The notes under the pieces: generated by a model
The model's input: only the letters and a program-made list of their open reading frames with translations
Told to the model about the DNA's origin: nothing
Database searches by the model: none
Program-made: the position numbers and the translations under genes
Assembly (NCBI GenBank): GCA_963693085.1
Contig: OY856413.1
Span: 747,332,556-747,396,555, forward strand
DNA length: 64,000 bases
Source of the DNA: Alisma plantago-aquatica
Taxonomy: Eukaryota > Streptophyta > Magnoliopsida > Alismatales > Alismataceae
Reading direction: 5' to 3'
In this document: piece by piece, positions 59,341-64,000 of the stretch
Position numbering within the stretch: the first letter of the stretch is position 1
Layout of the letters: each line of letters begins with the position of its first letter

Positions 59341-59449
59341 GTGTGTCTGAGATCCTCATCCTTTACAAAATACAAAAATGATGAAGTCCACATATTTATG
59401 TCAATAACATATTTACTTGAAGTGAAGATCTCTATCTCCTACTGCTTAT

Positions 59450-60200
59450 TCCTTAGCTCATATACATAAAGAGGGCACTTCCTTTTCCAGTGTCCAGGCT
59501 AGTGATAGTGGTGGAACTTCCCTTCCTTATTCACTCCCTTTGCTTTAAGTGCAGAAAACTTGGGTTTTTGGCTGGCCTTAGAACTCTTCTTGGCCTTGCC
59601 TTTACCTTTGGAATTTCCCTTTCCTCTATTGATCATCATCACAAATCCAAGATTGTCCTTCTTCATTTGTACTTTGATAGTTATCAACATGCCAAGCAAC
59701 TTAGATAGTGTTTTATCAAAAAATTCACCATATAGTTCATGACAAATTGATTATATGATTCAGGAAATGATTGCGGAATCACATTCGTGGCCAAATCTTG
59801 GCCTAAGGGAAATCCCAATTTCTCGAGGTTCTACTCATACCCAATCAACTTGAGCACATGGGGCCCTACTGGATCTCTCTCTGCCATATTGCACTTGAAC
59901 AATGCCTTTGAGGTATCATCTCTCTCTCTTTTGTTTCCTGATCCTGAAACATGTTCTTGAGATGTGTTACCATCTCGATGACTTCAATATTTTCATGTTG
60001 TCTATGAAACTAATAGTTCATTGAGCATAGAATTAGGCATTTAACATTTAAGACATCCTCAAAATGATTCTTATAAGCATCCCTTTCAGCCTTAGGCATG
60101 GTGAGAGTGGATTCATTTGGCTCTGGTGTCTCCAGTACATAAAGCTTGCATTCTTAAGTGAAAACTATTCTCAACATCATAAAACTGTAGTGGAAGTTAT
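59450..60200 (-). pseudogene. Copia-2 gag relic
   Basis: 59699-59499 corresponds to the Gag C-terminus (KGKAKKSSKASQKPKFSALK), followed by a zinc knuckle region read as KFHHYH, stop, PGHWKRKCP: both first Cys of C-x2-C are Phe and Tyr. In Copia-1 a different Cys is lost, so the two decayed independently. Upstream sequence to about 60200 aligns with Copia-1 8800-9250. Confidence 0.8.
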
Positions 60201-61650
60201 TCTCATTCAATTTTTCCTTCTCAAGGTCCGATCACAAAGAAAAAGTGTTGGTGTTTTCCATTTATTTCTACAATAAGAAATTTTACATTTTGTCAAAACA
60301 CTTTTGATTTTATTTGAAAATATTGATGATATTAATTAGGACTTTAATTAATTAACGCTCCTACTATTTTGTTCAAATTGATATCCCTCACTATCAATTT
60401 GTAAGATTGCATTGTCAAACCTTGTAGTGATCCAAGATCCAAAATAAATAAGTTATTACCCAACCAACGCCTGTGTCCATAACCAATAATTAAGGTATGC
60501 ATCATTTGCCAATTGCATCTCATGCAATCCTTGAATAGATGGTATGCACAACTTTTTGTCATATTCTATCTCTATGCTTCTAGGCACTTAATATCATTAA
60601 GGTCACCTAGTTAATCTTAAACCAAAAGCCAACATGATAGAAATGCACCCTACTATGACATACCCACATAACTAGCATCACACTTCTATGAGATAGACAG
60701 AGCACCATGCTAGGGCCTGCCCACACTTAGTCGATCAAGCTTTTCATGTGGTACTTATGGAAAGTATCTAAGAGTTAATATCTATTGAAAGATTTTGTTT
60801 ATATATACATATACACATACAATCACCACATACTTATAATATATATCATATGCATACTATATCTACAAACAAAACATGAAATCACAATTATACAAGCGAT
60901 GGTTATGGCAATACCAGTGTAGCTCTTTTGAGCCACAAAGAACTATTGACCGCTTAAGATCATACATCCCATGTAGCACCCTATATTAGAAATTTGTGCT
61001 GGGAATATGTCGGTCGATCGACTGGACCCTTCAGTTGATCAGTTGGTCTTCTATCGGTCGGTTGGTTTTCCATTGGTTGTCAGCTGGCTCTTGGCTCAAG
61101 CACATAGATGGACTCCTATAGTTGATTGGTTGGGCCTCCACTTGTTCGATTGGCTCCTCTTGTTGGCTGTCTCCTCTAGTCCTCCAGTCGACTGAATCAA
61201 CTTCCAGTCCGACGACTAACCTGATCAGAATAACTTCTTTTATCCAAACATGAAACTAATGCTAATCCTATCTATATATTACATTTGTTTAAGGAGAATA
61301 CCTCGAGTTACATTTGATGAGAGTATAGGGAAGAAACATTAAATAACATATAAAGAAATATTAGGATGACTCAGTATGCAAACTAAATTTAGAAGAGGTA
61401 GGAAATAAACCATACATTCAAGGGGTTTGGCAACATTAAATCTACTATCAAAATGATTTAAGGAAACACACACAAATGGAATATATATCATATCATATAT
61501 ATAGGATCTACGAGACATTCCCTAGCATATGTTGTTTTAAATTAGATACAGACATTAATCATTTAATATTCTCATCACATGCAATAAAATAAATGATAAA
61601 CCAAAACTAATCATATCTATTAAATCTCAAAATATAGTAAATTGACGTGA
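60201..61650 (-). other. Copia-2 untranslated leader
   Basis: Non-coding between gag and the 5' LTR. About 60245-60545 aligns with Copia-1 9291-9591. At 61003-61215 it holds a further array of the words cggtcgatcgactgg / cagttgatcag, otherwise found in the LTR U3. The primer-binding site region is at about 61648-61660 (minus strand TGGTATCA, initiator-tRNA-Met type). Confidence 0.7.
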
Positions 61651-61662
61651 TTGTGATACCAC

Positions 61663-63580
61663 TATAGGAAAATATGGTGTCATAGATAGAAGGAAAAAAA
61701 TTGCCATATTCTCCATAACCAGCGGATCACATCAACAACTATGTAATGAGAAGGAAGGTTGCAAGGAATGTACCTATCTCTAGAACAAGTCCAATGACAA
61801 TTCTTTTTGAGTTGTGCATCTTTCACAAGTACCACAGGAAAGGTTTCTGATGATGTCTGCCTATTTTAATAACCACAAATAGTGATTGATGATATTCTCC
61901 TAACGTGGCAGCAACAACTTGCACACCTCTATATAGTCCATGCAGATGACTGGAAACTCCACGTCATGTTTCTAGAGATAGCGGGAAGGAGTTGTCCCTT
62001 TGTGTTTTCAATGTGCTAGTGTCTATTGTTCTCCCCTTGGCTATCTCTCCCTTTTATGTGTAAGATTCCTATGACTCTCACATTACCACAATTGTGAGAT
62101 GAGGAGTCTTGTCATACAAGTGTGTTGAGAGACTTGGCCAACACCACTTACATAGGAGTGGATGGGCTAGGGTCAAACCCAGGGGATATGAAGGGTCAGA
62201 TATCATGGTTTGATGTCTGTTGCAAATCAACAATCAGTCAACTGGACACCCAATCGGTTGATTGCATGCTTGTTGGTCGATTGGAACATCCAATCAGCCT
62301 ATTGGCTTATTTTTCTATTTACAAACATACTGACTTATAATTTCATGATTATTTCACGTCATTACATTAACATCAATGCTTGACCTAGTCCTACTAGTCA
62401 TCCAGTTGGTCAACTGGACTACTCTGTCAGTTGATTGGACACTCCAATCGATCAACTCTCACACCATCCGGTCAACTAGACACTCCAGTCAGCCAATTGA
62501 TATCCAATGTTGTCTAAATTGATTACCCAAATACTTTAGTAATCAAGCTAAATGTTATTAATGAGTCTACTCCTATTCCAAGTGCATCCTATGTGTGTGA
62601 CCCTATAGGCCACAAATTACATTATTAGTGAATGTCCATAACTAGATTATGACACCACAAGCAATGAGCAATATCTAGCAACACATCATTACTACCCAAG
62701 TAATTGGAAAGTTCAAGAATAACTTTAACCTACATCCGTGATCAGTGTTATAATGATCATTTAGTTATTTTTTATTGATATATAGATTGAACATGAGGCA
62801 TGGAATTGTCATCCTCTTTGACATTCGATATATGTTCCTTGAGCTAGAGACTACTGCACAAGATGCATGTGAGTTCACATATCACATATTGACTCACACG
62901 AGTATGGCAATATGTTTATCAGTCTCGCTTATCAAGTGGCCAATATATCAACTCCTGTAAGAGGGAAAAATCCCATCTACATCACTCGCAGTCAATCCTC
63001 ATGTATCACAATGTACTCGAGAACCACTTTTATGTAAACCCTTAATCAAGTTCACGTTAAATGGTGTCAAAGTTCATCGAAGGACATGTGATGAGTCTAA
63101 TTACTTCAAGTATAAGAACCACAATCACCACTATCTCTTTGATAGTTGATTCTGACTACTATTCAATAGTTTCAATGTATCACTCTCAAGGTGGGTCTAT
63201 CCGACACAATGTTCCCTAACAGGTACCTATATGTTTGACTTGATATCCAACATCATGACTAATGAGACTCTGTCATCTGTCAACACACATTTCAGCCTTA
63301 TGTATTATTCTCACTAATTTTCTTCCACAATAATATCTGACTAGGGAATACAAGAATGTATACACTCTTATCATACATATGATCTCATTGTTCACGTCCT
63401 TAAGATGAAGACAAATGTCAACAAATAATATCATTCTTTAGACAACCATCATACTTGTATCATCATCTCATGACTGAGACAAACATTACAGAAGGAATTA
63501 CCTTTATTATCATCAAATCAATTATACGATGCCCCATTTCAATCATCATATGGTAGGTTCTCTAGGCACACATACCACCA
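61663..63580 (-). repeat. Copia-2 5' LTR
   Basis: 1918 bp, from 'tataggaaaatatgg' (degenerate tgttgggaaatatgg) beside the primer site to 'cataccacca' (degenerate cataccaaca). The TATA position (62149-62156) reads 'cttacata' instead of the tttataaa of the 3' LTR, so the promoter is damaged. A palindromic-word array is at about 62228-62495. Confidence 0.87.
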
Positions 63581-64000
63581 ATTGGTTCTCTACTTCATTC
63601 TTGAACACTTTCAACTTTTCAAATGATTCTGATTTGTGTTTCATGAGATGCACATATTGACATCTACTAAGATCATCAAAATTGTAATGAAATATTGATA
63701 CCGTCTTTTATATATATGTCATACTACAAGGACCACATACATTAGAATGTATGAGTTCTGAATTTTAGTTGCCCTCTTACTACTTATAGTAATAGGCACC
63801 TTTGCCATCTTACCCAAAAAACATGATTCACATTTATTAAGAGATTGAAAATGAAATGAGTCTAAGTATCCATCCTTATGAAGTTTCTAAATACACTTTT
63901 TCGTTTATATGGCAAAAGTGACAATGCCAATGGTATGCCATGTTTTAGTCATGCATTTTAAGTCGTTTTATATTTAATTTATTAACATGCATCTCAAGAT
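63581..64000 (-). pseudogene. Copia-3 integrase, continuation beyond Copia-2
   Basis: Minus strand. 'LHKDGYLDSF' followed by NKCESCFLGKMAKVP at about 63790-63900 is the zinc-binding part of a copia integrase. About 63590-63720 has the YFITILMILVD segment of the catalytic core, decayed. Its order (zinc part to the right, core to the left) continues the integrase C-terminal part found at 51139-51649, showing Copia-2 split one integrase gene. The element runs past the window edge. Confidence 0.8.

Larger units (their letters stand above)
51650..63580 (-). mobile_element. Copia-2, Tnt1-like Ty1/copia element with a LINE in its 3' LTR
   Basis: 3' LTR 51650-56649 (about 1.9 kb net of the LINE), RNase H/RT 57000-58000, integrase about 58100-59340, gag about 59450-60200, leader to 61650, primer site beside the 5' LTR 61663-63580 (1918 bp). 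The LTR reads TGTTGGTA... on the minus strand and ends with a degenerate CCAACA. It lies in the Copia-3 integrase: 'ccaagtt' precedes it and 'caattggttctctac' follows, consistent with a decayed 5-bp duplication. Coding regions are extensively decayed. Confidence 0.88.

Overview
The window is a stretch of flowering-plant nuclear DNA that looks entirely like repeat-rich (probably pericentromeric or intergenic) sequence. I found no cellular gene, tRNA gene or prokaryotic signal. Nearly every stretch I can classify is a transposable element: Tnt1-like copia elements, a Ty3/gypsy element of Athila type (tRNA-Asp primer site), chromovirus-like gypsy relics, a Cassandra TRIM carrying 5S rRNA sequence, a LINE, a large CACTA DNA transposon and a 75-bp CACTA-type MITE. 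Species cannot be named from the sequence.

Layout. 1-895: copia LTR remnant. 896-3679: AT-rich sequence without a recognisable gene. 3680-9591: Copia-1 (minus strand) with its 3' LTR on the left. 9592-32076: a 22.5-kb block bounded by two inverted copies of one gypsy LTR start. It holds a Cassandra element (10231-11066), a broken gypsy gag-pol on the minus strand (11072-18859), a second LTR element inside that gypsy RT (11656-16633), and a 9.2-kb CACTA element (20611-29795) inside the gypsy LTR. 32077-34400: unclassified. From about 34400 to the right edge lies one old element, Copia-3, split by two large insertions: a complete 12.9-kb Athila (35245-48152) in its LTR and Copia-2 (51650-63580) in its integrase. 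Copia-2 has a 3.1-kb LINE (53181-56263) in its 3' LTR. Integrase sequence of Copia-3 resumes after 63580.

Insertion boundaries are unusually well supported. Target duplications are visible for CACTA (cat), Athila (agatc), Cassandra (agttg), the LINE (18 bp, one mismatch) and the MITE (tct, confirmed by two empty sites). Most coding regions are dead. In the Athila most stops are TAG, and at least one replaces a family-conserved CAG, which fits decay of methylated CHG sites. The exception is the first CACTA gene, an open 549-codon reading frame that keeps the transposase accessory domains but seems to lack the catalytic core by an in-frame deletion.

The most unusual structures are: (a) arrays of short palindromic words directly upstream of the TATA box in the LTRs of Athila and the copia elements, with the same position but different words in related elements; (b) one such word shared almost exactly between the Athila LTR and the CACTA subterminal region; (c) four 449-bp tandem units, each with a ~190-bp hairpin, just upstream of the CACTA transposase gene; (d) a 13-exon CACTA gene joining a Transposase_24 domain to a ULP1-like protease whose catalytic Cys is replaced.
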